Shown here: positions 1 to 6,647 of the stretch, in pieces
How positions within the stretch are numbered: position 1 is the stretch's first letter
Layout of the letters: each line of letters starts with the position of its first letter
Source of the DNA: Marinilabiliales bacterium
GTDB taxonomy: Bacteria > Bacteroidota > Bacteroidia > Bacteroidales > F082
DNA length: 7,864 nt
Assembly (NCBI GenBank): GCA_002869465.1
Contig: PKSW01000251.1
Location: 1 to 7,864 of the forward strand
Reading direction: 5' to 3'
Position numbers and translations under genes: made by a program
The notes under the pieces: model-generated
The model's input: only the letters and a program-made list of their open reading frames with translations
What the model was told of the DNA's origin: nothing
Database searches by the model: none

Positions 1-447
1 AGTAGCCTGATCTGTTGTGCTCTTTTTTGAACCACGACGGCGTCTGGTGGATTTTGACTTTTTGGCTTCTTTATCTGTCAGCAACAATTCGTTGTAATCC
101 ACCAATTCAATCATGGCCATTTCGGCATTGTCACCTGAACGGGTTCCAAGTTTGATAACCCTGGTGTATCCACCCGGTCTATCGGCGACTTTTGAAGAAA
201 CTTCACGGAACAGTTCGGTAACCGCAAATTTATCCTGTAGATAACTAAATGCCACCCTACGCGAATGCGTGGTGTCTTCCTTTGATTTTGTAATTAACGG
301 CTCAACGTAGGACCTCAGCGCTTTCGCCTTAGCCAATGTAGTTGTAATACGTTTATGTAATATCAGGGAAGAAGCCATATTTGAAAACATCGCTTTTCTA
401 CTTGAACTTGTTCTTCCCAGATGGTTAAAGCTTTTTCTGTGTCTCAT
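1..447 (-). CDS. rplQ: Large ribosomal subunit protein bL17, 3' end cut off by the window edge
   Basis: Translating the minus strand from the ATG at 447 gives 149 residues with no stop before base 1. The start MRHRKSFNHLGRTSSSRKAM is the classic L17 N-terminus, and residues 87-117 (VADRPGGYTRVIKL, then MAMIELVD) are the conserved L17 core end. L17 binds 23S rRNA near the peptide exit tunnel of the 50S subunit. E. coli L17 has about 127 residues; here the protein continues past the core with a lysine- and arginine-rich tail (residues 125-149, including STRRRRGSKKS), as I recall for Bacteroidota L17. It lies 5 nt downstream of the rpoA stop, so it is probably translated from the same mRNA by coupling. 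It is the usual last gene of the alpha operon; the stop codon and any terminator lie outside the window. Confidence 0.97.
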   Translation of the reverse strand, partial: MRHRKSFNHLGRTSSSRKAMFSNMASSLILHKRITTTLAKAKALRSYVEPLITKSKEDTTHSRRVAFSYLQDKFAVTELFREVSSKVADRPGGYTRVIKLGTRSGDNAEMAMIELVDYNELLLTDKEAKKSKSTRRRRGSKKSTTDQAT

Positions 448-452
448 CTCTC

Positions 453-1445
453 TTAATCCTTATCTAATTTAAACTTCGCTGTATTCATGCCAAACTCCAA
501 ACCTTTTGTTTCAACCAGTTGGTCTAATTCGGCTAATGACTTTTTACCAAAATTTCTGAATTTCAGCAAGTCGTTCCTATTGTATGCCACCAGTTCGCCC
601 AGTGTTTCAACGTCTGCTGCTTTAAGGCAGTTCAAGGCTCTTACTGAAAGGTCAAGATCCACCAATTTGGTTTTCAAAAGCTGACGGATATGCAATGTAT
701 TTTCATCAAATTCTTCAGTTACTGACCGTTCTTCTGTTTCGAGGGTGATTTTCTCATCTGAGAAGAGCATAAAATGATGAATTAAAATTTTTGCCGCTTC
801 CTGAAGTGCATCTTTCGGATGAATGGAACCATCCGTTACGAGATCAACCACTAACTTTTCATAGTCAGTTTTTTGCTCAACCCGGTAATCCTCGATAAAA
901 TACTTAACGTTTTTAATGGGTGTGTGGATTGAATCAATGGCGATGGTTCCTACCAATGCATTGGGATCTTTATTTTCTTCAGCAGGAATGTATCCCCTGC
1001 CCTTCTTGATGGTTAACTCCATACTTAATTTTACAGAAGGGTCCAGATTACAAATTACCTCATCCGGGTTCAGTACCTGGAACACTGAAAGGAATTTATT
1101 GATATCACCAGCTTTAAACGTTTCCTGATCGCCGATCACAATATTTACTTTCTCACTGTCTTCGTTTTGAATTTGTTGTTTAAATCTTACTTTTTTAAGA
1201 TTTAAAACGATTTCCGTTACATCTTCAACAACACCTTCAATAGTAGAAAACTCATGAACTACTCCATCAATTCTGATATTTGTAATGGCAAATCCTTCTA
1301 ATGAAGAAAGCAGAATTCTTCTGAGGGCATTGCCAATGGTCATACCAAAACCAGGTTCAAGAGGGCGAAATTCAAAGATGCCATGAAAATCACTGGCTTC
1401 ATTCATTATAACCTTATCGGGCTTTTGAAATGCTAAAATTGCCAT
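453..1445 (-). CDS. rpoA: DNA-directed RNA polymerase subunit alpha
   Basis: The 330-residue length is normal for bacterial alpha. The N-terminal domain (about 1-232) dimerises and nucleates assembly of beta and beta'. It carries the conserved GNALRRILLSSLEG block at 38-51 and GRGYIPAEEN at 149-158. A linker of about 15-20 acidic residues (236-249) leads to the C-terminal domain (about 250-318), which binds UP elements and activators. There, VRALNCLKAADVE at 268-280 aligns with the E. coli DNA-binding segment, placing R269 at the position of E. coli R265. FGKKSLAEL at 299-307 is the second helix-hairpin-helix signature. The gene follows rpsD after a 38 nt AT-rich gap and precedes rplQ by 5 nt, the standard alpha-operon position. 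No Shine-Dalgarno is seen; the start is fixed by the family N-terminus. Confidence 0.99.
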   Translation of the reverse strand: MAILAFQKPDKVIMNEASDFHGIFEFRPLEPGFGMTIGNALRRILLSSLEGFAITNIRIDGVVHEFSTIEGVVEDVTEIVLNLKKVRFKQQIQNEDSEKVNIVIGDQETFKAGDINKFLSVFQVLNPDEVICNLDPSVKLSMELTIKKGRGYIPAEENKDPNALVGTIAIDSIHTPIKNVKYFIEDYRVEQKTDYEKLVVDLVTDGSIHPKDALQEAAKILIHHFMLFSDEKITLETEERSVTEEFDENTLHIRQLLKTKLVDLDLSVRALNCLKAADVETLGELVAYNRNDLLKFRNFGKKSLAELDQLVETKGLEFGMNTAKFKLDKD

Positions 1446-1483
1446 AATATAATTTAACTTATAATGTATAATTCAATTAACTA

Positions 1484-2089
1484 TTATTTCGAATACAACT
1501 CAACGATGAGCTGTTCTTTTATATTCTCTGGAATTTCTTCTCGAGGCGGATAGTTCAGGAATTTACCCTGCATTTTTTCATCATCCCATTCAAGCCATGA
1601 ATAAGATTTCTTACTTGAGCTCAATGAATCACTGATTGCAAGCAAGCTTTTAGATTTTTCGCGCACGCCAATTATATCACCTTCTTTTACGCTAAAAGAT
1701 GGAATATTAACCACCTCACCATTAACAGTGATGTGGCGGTGTGATACCATTTGACGCGCACCGGATCTGGAAGGAGCAATCCCAAACCTAAATACCACAT
1801 TATCCAAACGCGCTTCAATTAATTGTAAAAGGTTTTCACCTGTGATACCTTTTTTCCTTGATGCCTGTTTGAACACATTACGGAATTGTCTTTCGAGCAT
1901 TCCATAAGTATATTTAGCTTTTTGCTTTTCCTGCAACTGGATGCCGTATTCCGACTGTTTCCTTCTTTTCCTGTTTGCACCATGTTGCCCTGGAGGAAAA
2001 TTTTTCTTCTCTAAATACTTATCCGGTCCATAGATTGGATCACTAAATTTTCTTGCAATTTTTGATTTTGGGCCAATATATCTTGCCAT
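1484..2089 (-). CDS. rpsD: Small ribosomal subunit protein uS4
   Basis: The 201-residue product begins MARYIGPKSKIARKFSDPIYG. Its S4 RNA-binding domain covers about residues 93-155 (ARLDNVVFRFGIAPSRSGARQ, then VSHRHITVNGEVVNIPSF). S4 binds 16S rRNA first and nucleates assembly of the 30S body. The N-terminal region (1-50) has no cysteine, so this is a zinc-free (C-minus) S4; zinc-binding homologues carry a four-cysteine knuckle there. In E. coli S4 represses the alpha operon by binding a pseudoknot ahead of rpsM. I see no matching structure in the 34 nt before rpsM here, so that control is not supported. A partial AGGAAA lies 11 nt before the ATG and is weak as a ribosome-binding site. Confidence 0.99.
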   Translation of the reverse strand: MARYIGPKSKIARKFSDPIYGPDKYLEKKNFPPGQHGANRKRRKQSEYGIQLQEKQKAKYTYGMLERQFRNVFKQASRKKGITGENLLQLIEARLDNVVFRFGIAPSRSGARQMVSHRHITVNGEVVNIPSFSVKEGDIIGVREKSKSLLAISDSLSSSKKSYSWLEWDDEKMQGKFLNYPPREEIPENIKEQLIVELYSK

Positions 2090-2125
2090 ATCTTTATAGT
2101 TTCCTATTAAATAATAGTGTAATTA

Positions 2126-2515
2126 TTAAACTCTTCTTCTTTTTGGTGGACGACAACCATTGTGTGGCATGGGTGTAACATCAACAATCTCCAACACCTC
2201 AATTCCTGATGAATGAATTGTTCTGATAGCTGATTCTCTGCCGGCGCCGGGTCCTTTCACAAATACCTTAACCTTCCGCAATCCCATATCGTAAGCTGCT
2301 TTTGAACAATCTTCGGCAGCCATTTGAGCGGCATAAGGCGTATTCTTTTTTGATCCTTTAAATCCCATCTTACCCGATGATGCCCATGAAATAACTTCTC
2401 CAGCGTCATTGGTCAGTGAGATAATGATATTATTGAAAGAAGCTTTGATATACGCTCTTCCAATGGGGTCTATTTTAACGACCCTCTTCTTTGAACTTCT
2501 GGTTCTTTTTGCCAT
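2126..2515 (-). CDS. rpsK: Small ribosomal subunit protein uS11
   Basis: The 129-residue product is close to the E. coli length. S11 sits on the 30S platform next to the E and P sites and contacts 16S rRNA. Diagnostic stretches are SFNNIIISLTNDAGEVISWASSGKMGFKGS (residues 26-55), VKGPGAGRESAIR (86-98) and the C-terminal PMPHNGCRPPKRRRV (115-129). Asn119-Gly120 in the HNG motif matches the site that is converted to isoaspartate in E. coli S11, and the residue numbering agrees. The N-terminal ~14 residues are strongly basic. It lies 36 nt after rpsM and 36 nt before rpsD. No Shine-Dalgarno is visible before the ATG. Confidence 0.99.
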   Translation of the reverse strand: MAKRTRSSKKRVVKIDPIGRAYIKASFNNIIISLTNDAGEVISWASSGKMGFKGSKKNTPYAAQMAAEDCSKAAYDMGLRKVKVFVKGPGAGRESAIRTIHSSGIEVLEIVDVTPMPHNGCRPPKRRRV

Positions 2516-2534
2516 AGTCTAAATTCTATTTCTT

Positions 2535-2547
2535 TAATCAAGAATTA
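2535..2547 (-). repeat. 13 nt direct repeat, copy 2, after the rpsM stop
   Basis: This is an exact second copy of TAATTCTTGATTA, 4 nt after the rpsM stop and 19 nt before the rpsK ATG. The flanks differ from those of the copy at rpmJ. The gaps after rpsK and rpsD lack it. Confidence 0.5.
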
Positions 2548-2551
2548 CCTG

Positions 2552-2929
2552 TTATTTAACAGCTTTTTTCTTATTAGCAACAGTTTTCTTACGTCCTTTT
2601 CTTGTACGTGCATTATTTTTGGTGTGCTGTCCGCGAACAGGCAAACCGATACGGTGTCTGATACCCCTGTATGTACCGATATCCATTAACCGCTTGATAT
2701 TCATTTGTGTATCTGAACGCAATTCACCTTCAACTTTATAGTTGTCGCCAATTACGGTTCTGATATTGTTCTGATCATCGTCAGTCCAATCCTGCACTTT
2801 CTTATCCCAGTCAATACCTGCTTCGGTAAGGATTTTTTGTGCCGTACTTCTTCCGATCCCATACACATAGGTCAAAGCGATTTCGCCTCTTTTGTTATTA
2901 GGAATATCTACTCCAGCTATTCTAGCCAT
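2552..2929 (-). CDS. rpsM: Small ribosomal subunit protein uS13
   Basis: The 125-residue product begins MARIAGVDIPNNKRGEIALTY, the standard S13 start. YGIGRSTAQKIL at 23-34 forms the helix-two-turn-helix region, and residues 88-112 (RGIRHRIGLPVRGQ, then TKNNARTRKG) hold the S13 signature. S13 forms intersubunit bridges at the 30S head and contacts the P-site tRNA through its basic C-terminal tail, here KKTVANKKKAVK. It is the first gene of the alpha group and follows rpmJ after a 34 nt AT-rich gap. The upstream sequence has no Shine-Dalgarno, which is usual for Bacteroidota. Confidence 0.99.
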   Translation of the reverse strand: MARIAGVDIPNNKRGEIALTYVYGIGRSTAQKILTEAGIDWDKKVQDWTDDDQNNIRTVIGDNYKVEGELRSDTQMNIKRLMDIGTYRGIRHRIGLPVRGQHTKNNARTRKGRKKTVANKKKAVK

Positions 2930-2953
2930 AATTATACTTTTTAATATTACTTA

Positions 2954-2966
2954 TAATCAAGAATTA
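2954..2966 (-). repeat. 13 nt direct repeat, copy 1, at the rpmJ stop
   Basis: The minus strand reads TAATTCTTGATTA, starting with the rpmJ stop codon TAA. The same 13 bases occur in the next gap (2535-2547), just after rpsM. The function is unknown; shared intergenic sequence may be a remnant of duplication, a processing site, or chance. Confidence 0.5.
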
Positions 2967-3080
2967 TCCCTGACGTTGTTTGTACTTGGGGTTTTTCTTA
3001 TTAATGATATACAATCTACCTTTACGACGAACGAGTTTGTCTTCGGGTGTTCTTTTCTTTATCGCTGCTCTTATTTTCAT
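2964..3080 (-). CDS. rpmJ: Large ribosomal subunit protein bL36, zinc-free form
   Basis: This is a 38-codon gene plus TAA stop. The minus strand reads MKIRAAIKKRTPEDKLVRRK and then GRLYIINKKNPKYKQRQG, matching L36 in length and in the conserved ends (MKxRAxxKKR and NPKxKQRQG). L36 is the smallest 50S protein and stabilises the 23S rRNA fold around the L7/L12 stalk base. In zinc-binding L36 (E. coli numbering) the metal ligands are C11, C14, C27 and H33. Here these positions are T11, D14, N27 and Y33, so all four ligands are lost. The gene lies 9 nt after infA and 34 nt before rpsM, its expected place. The sequence before the ATG is TTTGAAGAA, not a clear Shine-Dalgarno. Confidence 0.97.
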   Translation of the reverse strand: MKIRAAIKKRTPEDKLVRRKGRLYIINKKNPKYKQRQG

Positions 3081-3089
3081 TTCTTCAAA

Positions 3090-3308
3090 TTATTTATATC
3101 TGAATGTAATTCTACCTTTTGTCAAATCATAAGGAGACATCTCAAGCTTCACACGGTCGCCTGGTAAGATCTTTATGTAGTGCATTCTCATTTTACCAGA
3201 GATATGTGCCGTAATGACGTGCCCATTCTCAAGCTCCACACGAAACATTGCGTTTCCTAAAGATTCAATTACTGTACCGTCTTGTTCTATTGACTGTTGT
3301 TTTGCCAT
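3090..3308 (-). CDS. infA: Translation initiation factor IF-1
   Basis: The product has 72 residues, the exact usual size for IF-1. It is a single OB-fold protein: MAKQQSIEQDGTVIESLGNA opens it, and VELENGHVITAHISGKMRMHYIKI (24-47) and LPGDRVKLEMSPYDLTKGRI (48-67) follow. IF-1 occupies the A site of the 30S subunit during initiation, together with IF-2 and IF-3. The gene begins 4 nt after the map stop (TGA AATA ATG), which suggests translational coupling, and ends 9 nt before rpmJ. The order map-infA-rpmJ-rpsM is common in Bacteroidota and also in Firmicutes. Confidence 0.99.
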   Translation of the reverse strand: MAKQQSIEQDGTVIESLGNAMFRVELENGHVITAHISGKMRMHYIKILPGDRVKLEMSPYDLTKGRITFRYK

Positions 3309-3312
3309 TATT

Positions 3313-4095
3313 TCAGTCTACCTTTTTATTTAATACTTCTTCAATATATTCAAATGTTGACAATATGTCTGCTTTATCATTTCTAACAGCTACATCATGT
3401 TCAAAATGTGCTGAAGGCTTGCCGTCTGCTGTTCTGATGGTCCAACCGTCATTATCCTGCGTTACTTCTTTCACCCCCATGTTTACCATCGGTTCAATAG
3501 CCAGACACATTCCCTTTTTCAATTTAATTCCCGACCCTCTTTTTCCGTAGTTAGGTATTTCAGGTTTTTCGTGAAGGCTTCTTCCTACCCCATGACCAAC
3601 CAGGTCCCTAACAACTGAATAACCGAAACTTTCCACATGCTTTTGAACAGCAAATCCAATATCACCAATTCTTTTTCCGGCCACGGCCTGTTCAATCGCC
3701 AGGTAAAGTGATTCTTTGGTTCTTTTTAAAAGTTCCAAAATTTCCGCGTCCACATTTCCAACTGCAAATGTATATGCAGAATCACCATAAAAACCATTCA
3801 TGAGCGTGCCACAATCGATGGATACAATATCGCCATCTATTAACTCTCTCTCTCCAGGTATGCCGTGCACTACTTCGTCATTTACTGAAATGCACAGCGT
3901 ACCGGGGAATCCTCCATATCCTTTAAAGCCCGGAACCGCTCCATGATCAAGTATAAACTCTTCAGCGATCTTATCCAGATAACTGGTTTTTATACCTGGC
4001 TTAATGTGTTTAGCCACTTCGGCTAAGGTTTTTCCAACAAGTAAAGAACTCTGTCTTTGAATTTCTATTTCTTCGTCTGTCTTTAACTGTATCAT
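3313..4095 (-). CDS. map: Type I methionine aminopeptidase
   Basis: The 260-residue cytosolic enzyme removes the initiator methionine from new proteins whose second residue is small. The pita-bread fold residues are all present: substrate-binding H77 (NDEVVHGIP), metal ligands D94 (SIDCGT) and D105 (GFYGD), H168 (GHGVG), catalytic H175 (LHEKP), E201 (AIEPM) and E232 (HFEHD). These correspond to E. coli H79, D97, D108, H171, H178, E204 and E235. There is no N-terminal zinc-finger or SH3-binding extension, so it is the short bacterial form (type Ia). It starts 16 nt after secY and ends 4 nt before infA. Its place among translation genes fits its co-translational role. No Shine-Dalgarno is seen. 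Confidence 0.98.
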   Translation of the reverse strand: MIQLKTDEEIEIQRQSSLLVGKTLAEVAKHIKPGIKTSYLDKIAEEFILDHGAVPGFKGYGGFPGTLCISVNDEVVHGIPGERELIDGDIVSIDCGTLMNGFYGDSAYTFAVGNVDAEILELLKRTKESLYLAIEQAVAGKRIGDIGFAVQKHVESFGYSVVRDLVGHGVGRSLHEKPEIPNYGKRGSGIKLKKGMCLAIEPMVNMGVKEVTQDNDGWTIRTADGKPSAHFEHDVAVRNDKADILSTFEYIEEVLNKKVD

Positions 4096-4111
4096 TCGAA
4101 AGAATAGAAAT

Positions 4112-5467
4112 TTACATACTGAAAGAAGACCTGCCTTTGATACGACCGGATTTTGTCAATCCGTCATAATGTCTCATCAGCAAATAACTTTCAATCTGTT
4201 GTAATGTATCAAGCACCACACCAACCAAAATCAACAGGGATGTTCCCCCGTAGAACTGGGCAAAGCCGCTGTTGACCCCTGCAATCATTGCGAATGCCGG
4301 CATAATAGCAATTATCCCCAGGAATATGGATCCCGGAAGTGTAATTCTTGAAAGTATATTATCTAAGTATTCGGCTGTTTTCTTGCCAGGTTTTACACCC
4401 GGGATGAAACCTCCGTTTTTCTTCAAGTCGTCAGCCATTTGATTTGGATTTATCGTAATAGCTGTATAAAAATAGGTAAACAGGATAATCATGATGAAAA
4501 ACGTCATATTGTACCAAAATCCTGTGTAATCAGCAAATGCCGAAGCAAATCCTGACAAGCTCTCTGAATTTGCAAAACCTACCAAAGTGATGGGCAGGAA
4601 CATGATGGCCTGCGCAAAAATGATCGGCATTACACCGGCAGAATTCACTTTCAATGGTAAATATTGACGAACACCACCATATTGTTTGTTCCCTACAATT
4701 CTTTTTGCATACTGCACGGGTACTCTTCTTGTACCCTGAACCAACAGAATGGTAAATAAAATTACCAGGATCAGGATCACTATTTCAACTAAGAAATATA
4801 CCAGTCCGCCACCGGCAGCTTCCATTTTGGAGGCAAATTCCTGAACCAATGACATCGGCAATCTGGCAATAATACCAATCATAATGATCAGTGAGATACC
4901 GTTACCAATTCCTTTATCCGTAATTTTTTCACCCAGCCACATCACAAATAAAGTACCCGATATAAGGATAATAGTTGATGATATCCAGAAATAAATGGGT
5001 GGTGCTGTAACAGCTGCACTAAATGGTGTGATGGCTTCAGCCGGTAATTGCGAAACTACATTTGCAATATATGCCGGTGATTGAAGTGCTACAATAATAA
5101 CAGTCAAATACCTGGTGATCTGGTTTATTTTTCTTCTTCCACTTTCACCTTCACGTTGTAATCGTTGAAAATATGGAATGGCCATACCCAGCAACTGAAT
5201 TACGATGGATGCTGAAATATATGGCATGATACCTAATGCGAAAATCGAGGCGTTTGAAAAAGCACCACCTGAAAACATATTAAGCAGACCCATCAAACCA
5301 GAACTTCCCTGCTGCTGTAAATTCGACAACATACCAGGGTCGATACCAGGTAGTACAATATATGATCCTAACCTGTAGATCAAAATGATACCCAGCGTAT
5401 AAAGGATTCTGTTTCTGAGCTCCTCTATCTTATATATATTCCTTATGGTTTCGATCAACTTCTTCAT
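4112..5467 (-). CDS. secY: Protein translocase channel subunit SecY
   Basis: The 451-residue inner-membrane protein has about ten hydrophobic segments (roughly 20-40, 72-96, 118-139, 157-177, 186-204, 222-244, 276-298, 317-340, 378-398 and 405-424). It forms the channel through which SecA- or ribosome-driven proteins cross or enter the membrane, with SecE and SecG. LGEKITDKGIGNGIS at 178-192 is the SecY signature around TM4-TM5. QGTRRVPVQYAKR (244-256) is the fourth cytoplasmic loop. The fifth cytoplasmic loop (about 341-377) contains FIPGVKPGKKT, where Lys359 stands at the position of E. coli Arg357. The gene starts 5 nt after rplO (stop TAG) and precedes map by 16 nt. The start MKKLIETIRNIYKIEELRNR is typical. 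Confidence 0.99.
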   Translation of the reverse strand: MKKLIETIRNIYKIEELRNRILYTLGIILIYRLGSYIVLPGIDPGMLSNLQQQGSSGLMGLLNMFSGGAFSNASIFALGIMPYISASIVIQLLGMAIPYFQRLQREGESGRRKINQITRYLTVIIVALQSPAYIANVVSQLPAEAITPFSAAVTAPPIYFWISSTIILISGTLFVMWLGEKITDKGIGNGISLIIMIGIIARLPMSLVQEFASKMEAAGGGLVYFLVEIVILILVILFTILLVQGTRRVPVQYAKRIVGNKQYGGVRQYLPLKVNSAGVMPIIFAQAIMFLPITLVGFANSESLSGFASAFADYTGFWYNMTFFIMIILFTYFYTAITINPNQMADDLKKNGGFIPGVKPGKKTAEYLDNILSRITLPGSIFLGIIAIMPAFAMIAGVNSGFAQFYGGTSLLILVGVVLDTLQQIESYLLMRHYDGLTKSGRIKGRSSFSM

Positions 5468-5472
5468 TCAAT

Positions 5473-5919
5473 CTATATTTTAATGGCGGTACCGCCTTGT
5501 GCTTCAATTGCTTCCTTTGCTGATTTAGAAAAAGCATGTGCTGTAACTTCCAGTTTTGCTTTTAACTCGCCATGACCTAATATTTTAACCAAGTCATTTT
5601 TGCCAACCAAATTGTTTTCAATCAATATTTCCTGGTTGATAGCTTTTACTTTTTTATCGTCGACCAATTTCTGGATCAGACCGATATTGATGCCTTTGTA
5701 TTCAACCCGGTTTATATTTTTGAAACCAAACTTAGGAACACGGCGGTACAAAGGCATCTGACCGCCTTCGAAACCAATTTTACGTTTATATCCAGACCTG
5801 GACTGTGCACCTTTGTGTCCTTTTGTAGCAGTGCCACCACGTCCGGAACCTTCTCCACGCCCAATTCTTTTTTTGTTCTTTACCGAACCATCAGCTGGTT
5901 TTAAATTGCTTAAATCCAT
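5473..5919 (-). CDS. rplO: Large ribosomal subunit protein uL15
   Basis: The 148-residue product has the glycine- and arginine-rich extended N-terminal part of L15: RIGRGEGSGRGGTATKGHKG at 18-37, then QSRSGYKRKIGFEGGQMPLY (39-58). The globular C-terminal domain carries LEVTAHAFSKSAKEAIEAQGG at 123-143, the L15 signature region. L15 is a late assembly protein of the 50S subunit that threads between 23S rRNA domains. It lies 8 nt after rpmD and 5 nt before secY, as in the spc operon of most bacteria. The sequence before the ATG is AATTGAAGAA, nearly the same as that before rpmJ, and contains no real Shine-Dalgarno. Confidence 0.99.
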   Translation of the reverse strand: MDLSNLKPADGSVKNKKRIGRGEGSGRGGTATKGHKGAQSRSGYKRKIGFEGGQMPLYRRVPKFGFKNINRVEYKGINIGLIQKLVDDKKVKAINQEILIENNLVGKNDLVKILGHGELKAKLEVTAHAFSKSAKEAIEAQGGTAIKI

Positions 5920-5927
5920 TTCTTCAA

Positions 5928-6110
5928 TTATTTAATTTCTTCGATCTTCAACAAATGTTTAATTTTATCGATCATTCCCAATACCTGAGGTGTTGCCTCA
6001 TGATCTTTGGGTCGATTCAGCTTCTTAATTCCAAGCGCTTCAAGCGTTAGCTTTTGACGTTTTGGCCTGTTAATTGCGCTTCTTACCTGAGTTATTCTAA
6101 CTTTCTTCAT
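5928..6110 (-). CDS. rpmD: Large ribosomal subunit protein uL30
   Basis: The product is a 60-residue protein, the usual bacterial L30 size. It begins MKKVRITQVRSAINRPKRQK and continues with LTLEALGIKKLNRPKDHEAT (21-40), the region conserved in L30 (compare the family pattern LxxLGLxKxxxxV near this place). Its C-terminal helix LGMIDKIKHLLKIEEI closes the ferredoxin-like fold. L30 is a surface protein of the 50S subunit contacting 23S rRNA near 5S rRNA. It sits between rpsE (12 nt gap) and rplO (8 nt gap), the standard place, which also supports the call for so short a gene. rpmD is missing in some bacteria but present here. Confidence 0.97.
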   Translation of the reverse strand: MKKVRITQVRSAINRPKRQKLTLEALGIKKLNRPKDHEATPQVLGMIDKIKHLLKIEEIK

Positions 6111-6122
6111 TTTTCTAAGCTA

Positions 6123-6647
6123 TTATCCGTTAAAAACAGTGTCTAACTCAACTCCACGTACCTGAGCTACAGTAAAAGGATCGCGCATTTGCGATAACGC
6201 ATTAATAGTAGCCTTTACAACTGAGTGTGGGTTTGATGATCCTTTTGACTTTGCCAATACGTCTTTAACACCAACGCTCTCAAGCACGGCACGCATAGCT
6301 CCACCTGCAATAACTCCCGTACCGGGCGCTGCTGGTTGAATATACACCCTGGCTCCGCTGTATTTTCCGGTTTGTTCGTGTGGCAAGGTTCCTTTTAACA
6401 CAGGAACTTTGATCAGGTGCTTTTTAGCATCATCAATTCCTTTAGCAATAGCAGAGGTAACCTCTTTTGCTTTACCAAGACCGTAACCTACAACACCATT
6501 TTCATTACCAACTACTACAATAGCTGAAAAACTGAATGTACGACCCCCTTTTGTAACTTTCGTTACTCTCTGTATACTGACCAGCCTGTCTTTAAACTCG
6601 ATCTCACTGGATTTTACACGTTTTACGTTTGCGTCTGACATATTCAT
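6123..6647 (-). CDS. rpsE: Small ribosomal subunit protein uS5
   Basis: The 174-residue product has the N-terminal double-stranded RNA-binding-like domain of S5, with the signature at residues 34-66 (GGRTFSFSAIVVVG, GVVGYGLGKAKEV). A second domain follows, with PAAPGTGVIAGGAMRAVLE (105-123) and KGSSNPHSVVKATINAL (135-151). S5 lies on the solvent face of the 30S subunit near the mRNA entry and affects decoding accuracy together with S4. The first ATG overlaps the rplR stop (TAATG), which favours it and termination-reinitiation coupling. A second in-frame ATG at Met3 (6641) is the other possible start, because many homologues begin MS. Confidence 0.98.
   Translation of the reverse strand: MNMSDANVKRVKSSEIEFKDRLVSIQRVTKVTKGGRTFSFSAIVVVGNENGVVGYGLGKAKEVTSAIAKGIDDAKKHLIKVPVLKGTLPHEQTGKYSGARVYIQPAAPGTGVIAGGAMRAVLESVGVKDVLAKSKGSSNPHSVVKATINALSQMRDPFTVAQVRGVELDTVFNG

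Noticed and set aside
225..232. Minus-strand TAAATTTG, a match to the Bacteroidota -7 promoter element TAnnTTTG
   Set aside because: It lies inside rplQ coding sequence and has no TTTG element at the expected distance upstream, so it is probably chance.
487..1128. Two plus-strand open frames (487-684 and 916-1128) opposite rpoA
   Set aside because: Both are complements of conserved RpoA coding sequence without any independent support.
2110..2127. AT-only inverted repeat AATAAT/ATTATT with a 6 nt loop at the rpsK stop
   Set aside because: The stem has no G:C pair and no following T-run on the coding strand, so it is too weak for a terminator and is expected often in such AT-rich gaps.
2930..2963. 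Possible S4 autoregulatory pseudoknot before rpsM, as in E. coli
   Set aside because: The 34 nt gap is AT-rich and shows no convincing nested pairing; the E. coli structure is not known to be conserved in Bacteroidota.
2892..3167. Plus-strand open frame of 91 codons across the rpsM-rpmJ-infA junctions
   Set aside because: It lies opposite three well-identified ribosomal and factor genes, is hydrophobic in a way expected from the complement of basic proteins, and has no family resemblance.
3248..3550. Plus-strand open frame of 100 codons opposite infA and map
   Set aside because: It is a shadow of map, whose catalytic residues are complete on the other strand; no ribosome-binding site or recognisable domain.
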